64,000 bases of DNA from Mycobacterium spongiae (GTDB taxonomy: Bacteria > Actinomycetota > Actinomycetes > Mycobacteriales > Mycobacteriaceae), in assembly GCF_018278905.1 (NCBI RefSeq), contig NZ_CP046600.1, positions 1,674,001 through 1,738,000 of the forward strand, in the 5' to 3' direction. Position numbers and translations under genes: made by a program. The number at the start of each line of letters is the position of its first letter. Position 1 is the stretch's first letter. Under the pieces are notes generated by a model. That model searched no databases and had not been told where the DNA came from. It saw only the letters and a list, made by a program, of their open reading frames with translations. Shown here one piece after another: positions 51,398-60,900 of this stretch.

Positions 51398-52327
51398 CTA
51401 CCGGAATACGATGGTCTGGTTGTGATGCACGATGACGCGGTCTTGGCAGTGCCAGAGGACGGCACGGGAAAGCACTGCGCGCTCGACATCGGCGCCAACG
51501 CGCACCAGATCGTCGACGCTGTGATTGTGGTCAACACGCACGACGTCTTGTTCGATGATCGGCCCCTCGTCGAGAACTTCGGTGACGTAGTGGGCGGTCG
51601 CGCCGATCAGTTTGACGCCGCGTTCCCGCGCGCGCTTGTAGGGAGCCGCACCGGTGAAGGCGGGAAGAAACGAGTGATGAATGTTAATCAGCGGGCACCC
51701 GATTGCTTCGAGGAACGCCGGGCTCAGTATCTGCATGTAGCGGGCGAGTATCACCAGGTCGACATTGCCGCTGAGCAACTGAAGCTGACGCTGTTCGGCC
51801 TCCGCGCGAGTATCGCGGGTAACAGGAATGTGGATGAATGGTACCCCGAAGGGACGGACATGTTCAGCGATCTGCGGGTGGTTGCCGACCACCATGACAA
51901 TGGATATGTCAAGTTCGCCGCGGCGGTTGCGCCACAACAAATCTAACAAGCAATGGTCCTCGGCGGAGGTCATGATCGCGACCCTTTTGGGCCGGGCGGC
52001 CTCGCTGAATCTGTAGTCGATCTCGAATTTATCGGCCACGGCGCTGCCGAATTCACGTCCCAGCTCGTCGATGGCAGCGGTGAGGCCGGGCAGGTGAAAG
52101 ATCGCGCGCTGCAGGAATGTTCCGGCCTCCGGTGCCGTGGAGTGTTGGTCTAGCGAAATGATGTTGGCGCCCGCCTGAGCCAGGAAGGCACTCACTGCAG
52201 CGATAATCCCGGGGCGGTCGTTGCAGCGAAGAAGTAGCCGACCGATATCGTCAGGCGGTGGGTCGACGGACCGGCGCGGAAAGTTGTCAGGCTCGGCCGG
52301 CTGTGGCGTCGTGGATTGCGCGATCAT
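51398..52327 (-). CDS. purU: Formyltetrahydrofolate deformylase
   Basis: Hydrolyses 10-formyl-THF to THF and formate, balancing one-carbon units. 309 residues: N-terminal ACT domain (LLLRCNDRPGIIAAVSAFLAQ) and a formyltransferase-fold catalytic domain with the triad region INIHHSFLPAF, GATAHYVTEVLDEGPIIEQ and the Asn of VVGNHP. The start at MIAQSTTPQ agrees with homologue length (310); a longer frame of 37 codons upstream is not conserved. It is divergent from lppX. Confidence 0.95.
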   Translation of the reverse strand: MIAQSTTPQPAEPDNFPRRSVDPPPDDIGRLLLRCNDRPGIIAAVSAFLAQAGANIISLDQHSTAPEAGTFLQRAIFHLPGLTAAIDELGREFGSAVADKFEIDYRFSEAARPKRVAIMTSAEDHCLLDLLWRNRRGELDISIVMVVGNHPQIAEHVRPFGVPFIHIPVTRDTRAEAEQRQLQLLSGNVDLVILARYMQILSPAFLEAIGCPLINIHHSFLPAFTGAAPYKRARERGVKLIGATAHYVTEVLDEGPIIEQDVVRVDHNHSVDDLVRVGADVERAVLSRAVLWHCQDRVIVHHNQTIVFR

Positions 52328-52457
52328 GGCCCCAAATTTTTCCCGGGATCGAGTTTTCGCAGGCCAGAATACCGCCGCCAGGAGTCGGCACCGACGTTCG
52401 CCGTCCAGGTTGTCCAACCAGCATCGAAGCGATGGCAACCCCGCCGACGTCAGGAGC

Positions 52458-52463
52458 TAGGCT
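52458..52463 (+). promoter_or_regulatory. -10 element of lppX
   Basis: TAGGCT with a predicted start about 45 nt before the lppX ATG; the leader holds GGAGGT (52501-52506) 8 nt before the ATG. Confidence 0.45.
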
Positions 52464-52514
52464 TGGCTGTTCGTGCAACGGGAGCGACGTCGACACTCTT
52501 GGAGGTGGCAAGTC

Positions 52515-53210
52515 ATGAGTGATCGGCGACCCGCGGTGATCTCTGCGGTGACGGTGTTGCTGGGTATCTGCCTAGCGCTGTGGCTATCCGGATGTTCATC
52601 GTCAGCAACGGATTCCGAGGAACCCAGCGTTGCAACGACGCCGTCGGACCCGGCCCTCGTCGCCGAGATCCAGCAGGCAGCGGATGCGACAAAGGCTTTG
52701 ACCAGCGCTCACCTGTCGATCAGTTCAACCGGGCGCGTCGAAAGCCTGCTGGGCATCAGTAGCGCCGACGTCGATGTCCGGGCCAATCCACTCGCTGCGA
52801 AAGGGGTGTGTACCTACAACGACGAGGCGGGCGTCCCCTTCCGGGTGGCAGACGACCAAATCTCGGTGAAACTGTTCGACGACTGGACTACTCTCGGCTC
52901 CCTATCGGAGCTGGCATCCGCTCGTCTGGTCGACCCCACCAATGGCGTGGCGAAAATGCTGTCGGGCGTCACCAATCTGCGGGCCGACGGCACGGAGGTG
53001 ATCGACGGCGTTCCCACTAACCAGATCACCGGGATGCTCTCAACGGACACGGTCAAGATGCTGGATCCGGGCGCCAGGCAGCCGAGGCCGGCGACAGTGT
53101 GGATTGCGAATGACGGTTCGCACCGCCTCGTCCGCGCTCAAGTGGACCTCGGTTCCGGCACCGTTGCGGTCACGCTGTCCAAATGGAACGAACCGGTCAA
53201 CATCGAATAG
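52515..53210 (+). CDS. lppX: Lipoprotein LppX (DIM translocation)
   Basis: Exported lipoprotein of 231 residues needed to carry DIM lipids to the outer membrane in M. tuberculosis. Signal peptide with lipobox WLSGC (Cys27), a Ser/Thr/Pro linker, then the LppX/LprG fold: DVDVRANPLAAKG, YNDEAGVPFRV, ISVKLFDDW and PATVWIANDGSH. Alignment with M. tuberculosis LppX is close along the whole length. The start is decided by GGAGGT and the signal sequence. It converges on mmpL7 with only 7 bp between stops. Confidence 0.94.
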   Translation: MSDRRPAVISAVTVLLGICLALWLSGCSSSATDSEEPSVATTPSDPALVAEIQQAADATKALTSAHLSISSTGRVESLLGISSADVDVRANPLAAKGVCTYNDEAGVPFRVADDQISVKLFDDWTTLGSLSELASARLVDPTNGVAKMLSGVTNLRADGTEVIDGVPTNQITGMLSTDTVKMLDPGARQPRPATVWIANDGSHRLVRAQVDLGSGTVAVTLSKWNEPVNIE

Positions 53211-53217
53211 CACACCG

Positions 53218-55917
53218 CTAGCTTGCTGGTCGCTCGGTCGGGTCGGTTGACGTCGCGGCCGGAAGGCACACGTGTGCCACCGCGGCCACTGCGGCCAGCC
53301 CGATCAGCAGAACGCTACCGACCTGACTGAGTGCGCCCAACGACGTGCCCGACAGCAGCAACAGTCCACCGCCGAACACCGCGCCGAGTGCCGTGAGCGA
53401 TGCAACTGCGCCCCGAACTGGCATGGTGGCGGCCTCCGGGCTGGCGACAAGCCTAGCGATAAGGTGCGGGACGCCGAATGCCGCGAGGACGGCGAACGAC
53501 ACCAGCGCCGCCGAGGCCTGCAACTCACGACCGAGCAGGTGTTGGAAGAGCAGGACCGAAATCCCCAGTGCGGCCAGGAAAGATGCCAGGGTCCCCAGCC
53601 CGATCGCCAGACCGCCGGCGACGCCGCGCCACATTGTGACCAGGGCGACTACCGCGAGCGTCGCCAGCCCCAAGAGCACGACATCGTGGGTGAGGGCGTC
53701 GCGCAGCGACGCGGCGACCTGGGAAGCCCCGCTCACCGTGATCCGGCTGTCGAGAAGGCTTCCGTACTTTGTCGTGCTCGCCACGGCGCTGTCCAGCTGT
53801 CGCACTCGTGCCGCGGCGTTCAGGCCTAGCGTATCGACGTCGGAATAGATGAACAGTCGGGTGGCCGTTCCGTCGGCGGAAAACATCGTGTGGCGCACGT
53901 GCCGGTATGACGCATCGGCAAGCGCCTTCCGTGGCAGGTAGAAGCCGCCCTCGCCGGTATCGGCGAAGTCGGTGCTGAGATTTCTCAGGAACGCCGATAG
54001 CTGCACGACCTGCGGGAGCGTGTCTTCCACTGTTGTTTCGAGGGTGGGTACCAAGGAGCTCAACTGCGCCAGCGCCGAACGCATTTGCGCCACCGTATGC
54101 GGAGTGGAAGCGATCGCGCCCACTGCGGTCGTCGATCCCGCGGCGATCTGGTCAGCGCCATCGGACAGTACGGCCACGTCGGCGATCACGCTATCGAAGG
54201 GATCAACGACCTTCCGAATGGCTGAGCACAGCGCGTCGGCGGCGCAATTCTGGATGCTGCCCATCCAGCCGCGCACCGGATCCAGGTATTCCGACACCTC
54301 GGCGGTCGTGTCCTTGATGTTGCGCGTTCCAGAGATCACTACATCGATAGACCGCTGCATTTCGGTGAGCCCGGCGACCCCGGCGGTCACGCTCTTGTCC
54401 AGCTCGTTGACCGCGCCGGTCACCTGGTCGACTACCGACGCGAGTGTCTTGATCGAATTCACTTGCGGCACAAACGTCGCGGCCTGGCGGTCCAGCTGAT
54501 CGCTGAGCCGTCCCGCGGTGGCCGTGAGCGAGGCATCGGTCCAGGGGACACCGCCGGGCCATGCCGCCGACTGCACCTTGCGGACACCGGGAATCTCCAT
54601 CAAACGGCGGCTGACGTGGTCGATCGCGATGAGCCCCGCCGGATCCCGAAGGTCGGCGTCGGCTTCGAGCAGCACTACATCGGGCAGCTGATTCGCCGGG
54701 AAGAACCGTGCGGCGGGTGTTGCTGCCGAATCTTCGTCGATTCCCCAGCGCATGCCGATGACGGGTGCTGCGCAGACCGCCAGCACCACCGCGATGACGC
54801 CAATCCGACGAGAGAAGCCGGGGATCGGGGGCGGGCGTGTCCCGGTGGGGCTCGCGATTCGCGACGATGCCTGCTGCGGCACGGCGGGTGGTCCTGCCGA
54901 TCCGACCAATCCGATCAGGCTAGGCAGCAACGTCAGCGAAGCCCCCAGCGCCACGACCACACCGAGTGCGGCGACCCCGACGCTGTGCAGGGACGGTGTT
55001 CGGGCAAGCAGCAGCGGGCCAGTGAGCATCGCGATGCCCAACCCAGGCAGCGCCAATGCCGGCAGGGCGTCGCGGTATCGGCCCCGATGCATCGCCGAGC
55101 CGCTCTCGTCGAGCCCACGGCGCACCAGCAGGGTGGAGGTGGTGATGGTACCGATCGTCAGGACCGCGGCCACGGTCACGGAGAAGGCCGACAGTTCGGC
55201 GAGGTGTAGTCGCAGGACCACAGCAAGTGGCCACGCCAGCGCGAGTGACAACGCGGCCGTAAGCAGCGCTACCGCAGCCGTCCCCACGGCAGCCCTGGAC
55301 GTCCGTGGTCGCAGCAGGAGCAGAATGGCGACGACGGCCGCGACGGCTACGATCGCGGCGCCCTGCCACACCGACATGCGCAGGGGCATGTCTGTGGTGG
55401 TCGCCGGGACCGCAATGCGTGCGCGAAGCCCCGCACCATGCGGCAACGTGTGCACCACCGACCTGGCGGACGCGAGCGATTCGCGGGCGCGGTCGGTCCC
55501 CGCCTCGCCCCGCAGCCAGACCACCGCGATTCCGCGGCGACCGTCGGCACTTGTTCCCAGCGGGGCGGTGAGGGGATCTGACCACCAGTCGAGTACCGAT
55601 CCCACGTGCTCGGAGTCGGCGCGTAGGGCGCGGACGGCAGCGTCATAGAAGCGCTCATCCGCCGGCCCCAGCGGGTCGCGACCCTCCAGCACCAGGTACG
55701 CGATGGCGTTGGTGCCGGTGCCCGGGAATGCCTGGGCAATCCGGCTGTTGGCCGCGGCTGTCGTCGCGTCTTGGGGCAGCAGCGCCGAGCCGGCATCCTG
55801 GGCTTTCGGCTCAGTCAGCGCCAGAATCAGATTCGCGGTCACCGTGACGGCGATCCAGGCGGCCACGATAAGGATCTTGGCGAGCCGGGACGACCTGGGG
55901 TTCCGGTCGGATGACAC
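53218..55917 (-). CDS. mmpL7: RND transporter MmpL7 (DIM export)
   Basis: Large membrane transporter of 899 residues that exports phthiocerol dimycocerosates across the inner membrane. Architecture of the RND/MmpL family: helix near residue 12-31, a large extracytoplasmic loop, a run of helices from about residue 175 to 330, a second large loop with coiled-coil-like MmpL helices (about 440-650), and a final helix bundle. The location between lppX and fadD28 identifies it as MmpL7 rather than another MmpL. The start is GTG. fadD28 lies 43 bp upstream on the same strand. Confidence 0.92.
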   Translation of the reverse strand: MSSDRNPRSSRLAKILIVAAWIAVTVTANLILALTEPKAQDAGSALLPQDATTAAANSRIAQAFPGTGTNAIAYLVLEGRDPLGPADERFYDAAVRALRADSEHVGSVLDWWSDPLTAPLGTSADGRRGIAVVWLRGEAGTDRARESLASARSVVHTLPHGAGLRARIAVPATTTDMPLRMSVWQGAAIVAVAAVVAILLLLRPRTSRAAVGTAAVALLTAALSLALAWPLAVVLRLHLAELSAFSVTVAAVLTIGTITTSTLLVRRGLDESGSAMHRGRYRDALPALALPGLGIAMLTGPLLLARTPSLHSVGVAALGVVVALGASLTLLPSLIGLVGSAGPPAVPQQASSRIASPTGTRPPPIPGFSRRIGVIAVVLAVCAAPVIGMRWGIDEDSAATPAARFFPANQLPDVVLLEADADLRDPAGLIAIDHVSRRLMEIPGVRKVQSAAWPGGVPWTDASLTATAGRLSDQLDRQAATFVPQVNSIKTLASVVDQVTGAVNELDKSVTAGVAGLTEMQRSIDVVISGTRNIKDTTAEVSEYLDPVRGWMGSIQNCAADALCSAIRKVVDPFDSVIADVAVLSDGADQIAAGSTTAVGAIASTPHTVAQMRSALAQLSSLVPTLETTVEDTLPQVVQLSAFLRNLSTDFADTGEGGFYLPRKALADASYRHVRHTMFSADGTATRLFIYSDVDTLGLNAAARVRQLDSAVASTTKYGSLLDSRITVSGASQVAASLRDALTHDVVLLGLATLAVVALVTMWRGVAGGLAIGLGTLASFLAALGISVLLFQHLLGRELQASAALVSFAVLAAFGVPHLIARLVASPEAATMPVRGAVASLTALGAVFGGGLLLLSGTSLGALSQVGSVLLIGLAAVAAVAHVCLPAATSTDPTERPAS

Positions 55918-55960
55918 GCTCGCGATCGTACTGACTCCTCGAGCGTGCGCGCTGGCGAAG

Positions 55961-57697
55961 CTAGACGTCTATGCGGGCGAACTGATCCTGCCGGTACTGC
56001 TCAGCACACACCCCTCGTCTGACCTTGCCGCTCGTGGTGATCGGGATCGCGCCGGGGGGCACCAGAACCAGATCTGCCACGTTCAGCCCGTGCGAGGTGG
56101 ATATCGCCGAGGTGACTTCACGTTTGATGGCGCCCAGCCTGCGGAGCGCGTCCTCGTCGGTCTCGCCGCGCTTCTTGAGTTCGATAATGGCGACGAGGGT
56201 CTCGATGCCGTCTTTTGGAACCGATATGGCCGCGCAGCGGCCCTTGGTTATTTCCTGGATCGTCGCCTCGATGTCGTCGGGAGAGTGGTTACGCCCATAC
56301 ACGATCAGCAGGTCCTTGATCCGGCCGATGATAAACAGGTCGCCGTCACTGATGAAGCCCAAATCCCCGGTCTTGAGCCAGGGCTGTTCGGGCGTGTCAG
56401 CCGAGGCGCCGATCAACTTGCCGCCGAATGTACGTTGGGTCTCGTCCGGGTTTTGCCAATAGCCTTCGGTGACGTTGTCTCCGTGAACCCAGATTTCACC
56501 GACGGTTCCGCCGGGACACTCGGTACTGGTGTCGGGATCGACGATCCGCACGACCGGTGATTTCGGCATCCCGTACCTGACCAGAGGTGTGCCCGCGCCC
56601 GTTGCGCACCGCTGGGCGTGGCCGGCCGATAATTTCTCGGACTCGAAGTCGACGAGAGCTGGTGGTTCGCCGGCAGGGCTGCTCGCCACATACACGGTTG
56701 CTTCCGCGAGTCCATACGAGGGCCTGATCGCATTTTCCGGGAGATTGAATTGGGCGAATCGCTTGGCGAAGCGCTGCAGCGTGGCGGGATGTACCCGTTC
56801 GCTACCGCTGAGGATGACCTTATGGCCGTCGAGATCGAGCCCGGCCATGTCTTCGTCCGATGTTTTTCGCGCGGCCAGCTCAAAGGCGAAGTTCGGTGCT
56901 GCCGACAGTGTGGTCTTTTTGCGTGCCACTAACTGCATCCATCGAGCTGGGCGCTGCAAAAAGGCGACCGGACTCGTCAGCACGGCGGGAACACCCGACA
57001 GAATCGGTGCACAAACTCCCAGCACCAAGCCCATATCGTGATAGAAGGGCAGCCAGGATACGAGTTGGCCGCCCTCGGGGTGAACCCCTCCGGTTTCCGC
57101 AAAGTAGCCGGCCATGAGCTGCTCATAATTGCTCACCACGTTCTGGTGCGAAATTATGACGCCGGCCGGCGTGCGGGTCGATCCGGACGTGTATTGCAGA
57201 TACGCGGTGCCTTGGTGGGTTTCGTTCCCGGCATCTCGTTTCGGGGCGTCGAGGTCGAGCCGGTCAACCTCGATGATCGATGGAGCGGGGTCACCCAGCG
57301 GCGACACAACGTGAGCCATGACATCGCCAACGACCGACGATGTCGTGAGAATCAGCGTGGGGGACGCGTCACGCATCACTGCATTGACACGCTCATCAAT
57401 GACACCGCCCATTGGCACCGACAGCGGAACCGCGATGATTCCGGCCTGCAAGGCACCGAGAAACGCGGCGATGTAGTCAAGCCCCTGCGGCGCCAGAATC
57501 ACCGCGCGGTCGCCAGCGGACGCGTGAAGTTTGAGCTCGTGGGCAACGTTGAGGGCGCGCCGGTACAGCTGCAACCACGTGAGGCTCTCGGGGGTGCCGT
57601 CCCAGTCCTGGTCGTAGTTGACATACGTAAACGCAGTGTCGTTAGGCTGCAACCGAGCGCACATGCGGAGCACGGAGGGAACAGAACGCGCATTCAT
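55961..57697 (-). CDS. fadD28: Long-chain fatty acyl-AMP ligase FadD28
   Basis: Activates fatty acids as acyl-adenylates and loads them onto the adjacent Mas synthase for mycocerosic acid synthesis. 578 residues, FAAL type: the P-loop [58 protein letters not shown] and [20 protein letters not shown], with the inserted segment after GRIKDL that distinguishes ligases making acyl-AMP from acyl-CoA synthetases. Identified as FadD28 rather than FadD26 by its place between mmpL7 and mas. The chosen ATG aligns with the known N-terminus; an ATG two codons upstream is possible. Confidence 0.93.
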   Translation of the reverse strand: MNARSVPSVLRMCARLQPNDTAFTYVNYDQDWDGTPESLTWLQLYRRALNVAHELKLHASAGDRAVILAPQGLDYIAAFLGALQAGIIAVPLSVPMGGVIDERVNAVMRDASPTLILTTSSVVGDVMAHVVSPLGDPAPSIIEVDRLDLDAPKRDAGNETHQGTAYLQYTSGSTRTPAGVIISHQNVVSNYEQLMAGYFAETGGVHPEGGQLVSWLPFYHDMGLVLGVCAPILSGVPAVLTSPVAFLQRPARWMQLVARKKTTLSAAPNFAFELAARKTSDEDMAGLDLDGHKVILSGSERVHPATLQRFAKRFAQFNLPENAIRPSYGLAEATVYVASSPAGEPPALVDFESEKLSAGHAQRCATGAGTPLVRYGMPKSPVVRIVDPDTSTECPGGTVGEIWVHGDNVTEGYWQNPDETQRTFGGKLIGASADTPEQPWLKTGDLGFISDGDLFIIGRIKDLLIVYGRNHSPDDIEATIQEITKGRCAAISVPKDGIETLVAIIELKKRGETDEDALRRLGAIKREVTSAISTSHGLNVADLVLVPPGAIPITTSGKVRRGVCAEQYRQDQFARIDV

Positions 57698-57989
57698 GGC
57701 CATCACGGTACCGGCCGCGTTCTTCAGACGCGCTCGGTCCGCCTCCGACCTGCACTCACGTCACTTTTGCCGGTTCACCCACCGGCTGGCGGTAGCGGCC
57801 AAATCAGCTCTTATGTCGTCGGTGTTCAATCAGTACGTCTAGGCTTGGGCGTCGGTGACCCGCTGTTCGGTCGACGCCCCGGCTACCTCGGTAGTCTGTG
57901 GGCGGGCCATGGGGGGTTCGGTTTTGCGTACCAAAATCCGGTGGTGAGATCGCGGAGCACCGGTTGACTTGAGACGAGGTTGGACAGCG
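57698..57989. other. Divergent promoter region fadD28 / mas
   Basis: 292 bp without a supported gene. Plus-strand -10 candidates are TAGGCT (57840-57845) and TAGTCT (57892-57897). The weak ribosome site of mas (GAGG about 13 nt before its ATG) is at the right edge. The open frame crossing the region is antisense to fadD28 and lacks homology. Confidence 0.5.
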
Positions 57990-60900
57990 ATGGAAACAGG
58001 CGTCACTCCCATTGCGGTCATCGGAATGGGATGCCGGCTCCCTGGGGGCATCGACTCGCCCGACTCGCTGTGGGACGCAGTGCTGGGCGCAGAGGACCTG
58101 GTCACCGAGATACCGGCAGACCGCTGGGACCTTGACGAATTCTATGACCCGGAGCCCGGGGTGCCCGGACGGTCGGTGTCGCGCTGGGGCGGGTTCCTCG
58201 ACGACGTCGCGGGCTTCGACACCGAGTTCTTCGGGATCGGCAAGCGCGAAGCGACCGTAATCGATCCGCAGCACCGATTGCTGCTGGAAACTTCGTGGGA
58301 GGCGATCGAGCACGCCGGGCTGGATCCAGCGCGGTTGTCGGGGTCGTCGACAGCTGTGTTCACCGGACTGGCGCACGAGGACTACCTGGTCCTCAGCAAG
58401 GGTTCGGGCCGGTTGGCCGATCCCTACGTGGTTACCGGCCTTGTCAACAGCGTGGCGTCCGGGCGGATCGCCCACATACTCGGTCTGCGGGGTCCCGCAG
58501 TGACGTGTGACACCGCGTGTTCGTCGGGTCTGATGGCGGTGCACTTGGCCTGCCGTAGCCTCCACGTGGGTGAAAGCGACCTTGCTCTAGCGGGTGGCTG
58601 TGCGTTGCTTCTCGAGCCGGACGGGAGCGTGGCGCTGTCCGGACAGGGCATGCTGTCGCCAACCGGTCGCTGCCATTCGTTCGATGTCGCGGCGGACGGG
58701 TTCGTGCGGTCCGAGGGCGCTGCGATGGTGCTACTCAAGCGACTGCCCGATGCGCTGGCCGACGGTAACCGGATCCTGGCGGTGTTGCGCGGGACGGCAA
58801 CCAACCAGGACGGTCGCACCGAGACGCTCATGATGCCGTCGGAAGATGCCCAGGTCGATGTGTACCGTGCGGCGTTGGCCGCGGCCGGCGTGGAGCCCGA
58901 AACGGTCGGTGCGGTGGAAGCTCACGGCACCGGTACGCCGATCGGTGACCCGATCGAGTATCGGAGCCTCGCGCGGGTTTATGGCGTCGCCGGCAACCGT
59001 TGCGCGCTCGGATCGGCCAAGAGCAACATGGGACACAACGAGTCAGCGGCCGGGGCGGTGGCGCTGATCAAGGCCATACTTTCCCTGCGGCACGGGGTCG
59101 TGCCGCCGCTGCTGCACTTCACCCGGCTGCCCGACGAACTCGCCGAGATCGAGACGGGACTTTTTGTGCCACAGGAGGTTACGCCGTGGCCTGAGAATGC
59201 CGACCAACCAGCGAAGCGGATCGCGGTGTCCTCGTTTGGGTTGTCGGGAACGAACGTCCACGCCATCGTGGAAGAACCTCCGGCGCAAGCACCGCCGCAC
59301 GCTAACGAGCAAGCGTCCGAGACTCCGGCAGGCCCGTTGTTGTTCGCATTGTCATCCACGTCTTCCGACGGACTTCGGCAGACTGCGCGCCGGCTCGGCT
59401 CGTGGGTGCAGCAGCACCTGGACACGCTGGTGCCATCGGACCTGGCGTACACGCTGGCGCGGCGACGTGCGCACCGGCCGGTGCGCACCGCGCTGGTGGC
59501 CGCCGACCTGGCGGAGCTGACTAGCGGGTTGCGGGAACTAGCCGAGGGTGACGCCTTGTACGAGCCCGCCGTGGGACGCGGCGATCGAGCACCGGTGTGG
59601 GTGTTTTCCGGCCAGGGTTCGCAGTGGGCCGGGATGGGCGCTGACTTGATCGCGGCCGAACCGGTGTTCGCCGCCACCATTGCTGAGCTGGAGCCGCTGA
59701 TCGCCGAAGAGTCGGGGTTTTCGGTGACCGAGGCGCTGACGTCAGCGCAGACCGCAACCGAGATTGATCGGGTGCAACCGACCCTGTTTGCGATGCAGGT
59801 CGCGCTGGCGGCCACCATGGAGCGCACGTACGGGGTGCGTCCGGGCGCGGTCGTCGGACACTCGCTGGGCGAAGCGGCCGCCGCCGTTGTCGCGGGCGCG
59901 CTGTCGCTGGAAGACGGCGCGCGCGTCATCTGCCGCCGCTCCCGGCTCATGTCCCGAGTCTCGGGTAGCGGCGCGATGGCATCGGTGGAGCTGCCCGCCC
60001 TACGGGTCAACTCCGAACTGATGACCCGCGGCATCGACGACGTCGTCGTCTCGGTCGTGGCCTCGCCGGAGTCCACGGTCATCGGCGGCACCACGTCGAC
60101 GGTCCGCGATCTCGTCGCGTCGTGGGAGGAGCGTGACGTGATGGCACGGGAGGTGGCCGTCGACGTGGCGTCCCACTCACCCCAAGTCGACCCAATACTC
60201 GACGAGTTGGCGGCGGCGCTGGCGGAGATCACCCCCATGCCGCCCACGTTGCCGTACTACTCGGCGACCCTCTTCGACCCACGTGAGCAGCCGGTGTGTG
60301 ATGCCGGTTACTGGGTGGACAACCTGCGGCACACGGTGCAATTCGCCGGGGCGGTTCAGGCCGCGTTGGAGGACGGATACCGCGTCTTCGCCGAGCTGGC
60401 CCCACACCCGCTGCTGACCTACTCGGTCGAGCAGACCGCCCGGAGTTTGGACATGTCCGTGGCGGCTTTGGCCGGGATGCGGCGGGAACAGGCGCTGCCG
60501 CACGGGCTGCGCGGCTTGCTGGGCGATCTGCACAGCGCGGGCGCCGCGATCGACTTTTCGGCGATCTGTCCCGAGGGGCGGATGGTGGATGCGCCGCTGC
60601 CGGCGTGGTCGCATCTGCGGTTATTCATCGACGGTGACGGTCGAGAACAGGGTGCCCACTCAGCGCGCACGATTGACGTGCATCCTCTACTGGGATCGCA
60701 CGTGCGCCTGAACGAAGAGCCGCGGCGCGACGTGTGGCAGGCCGATATCGGCACTGCGGCACTGCCCTGGCTGGACGACCACCAGATCCATAACGTGGCC
60801 GCGCTTCCGGGTGCTGCCTATTGTGAGATGGCGTTGGGCGCGGCCGCGTCGGTCTTCGGTGACGCGTGCGAGGTCCGCGACGTCGTCTTTCAGCAGATGC

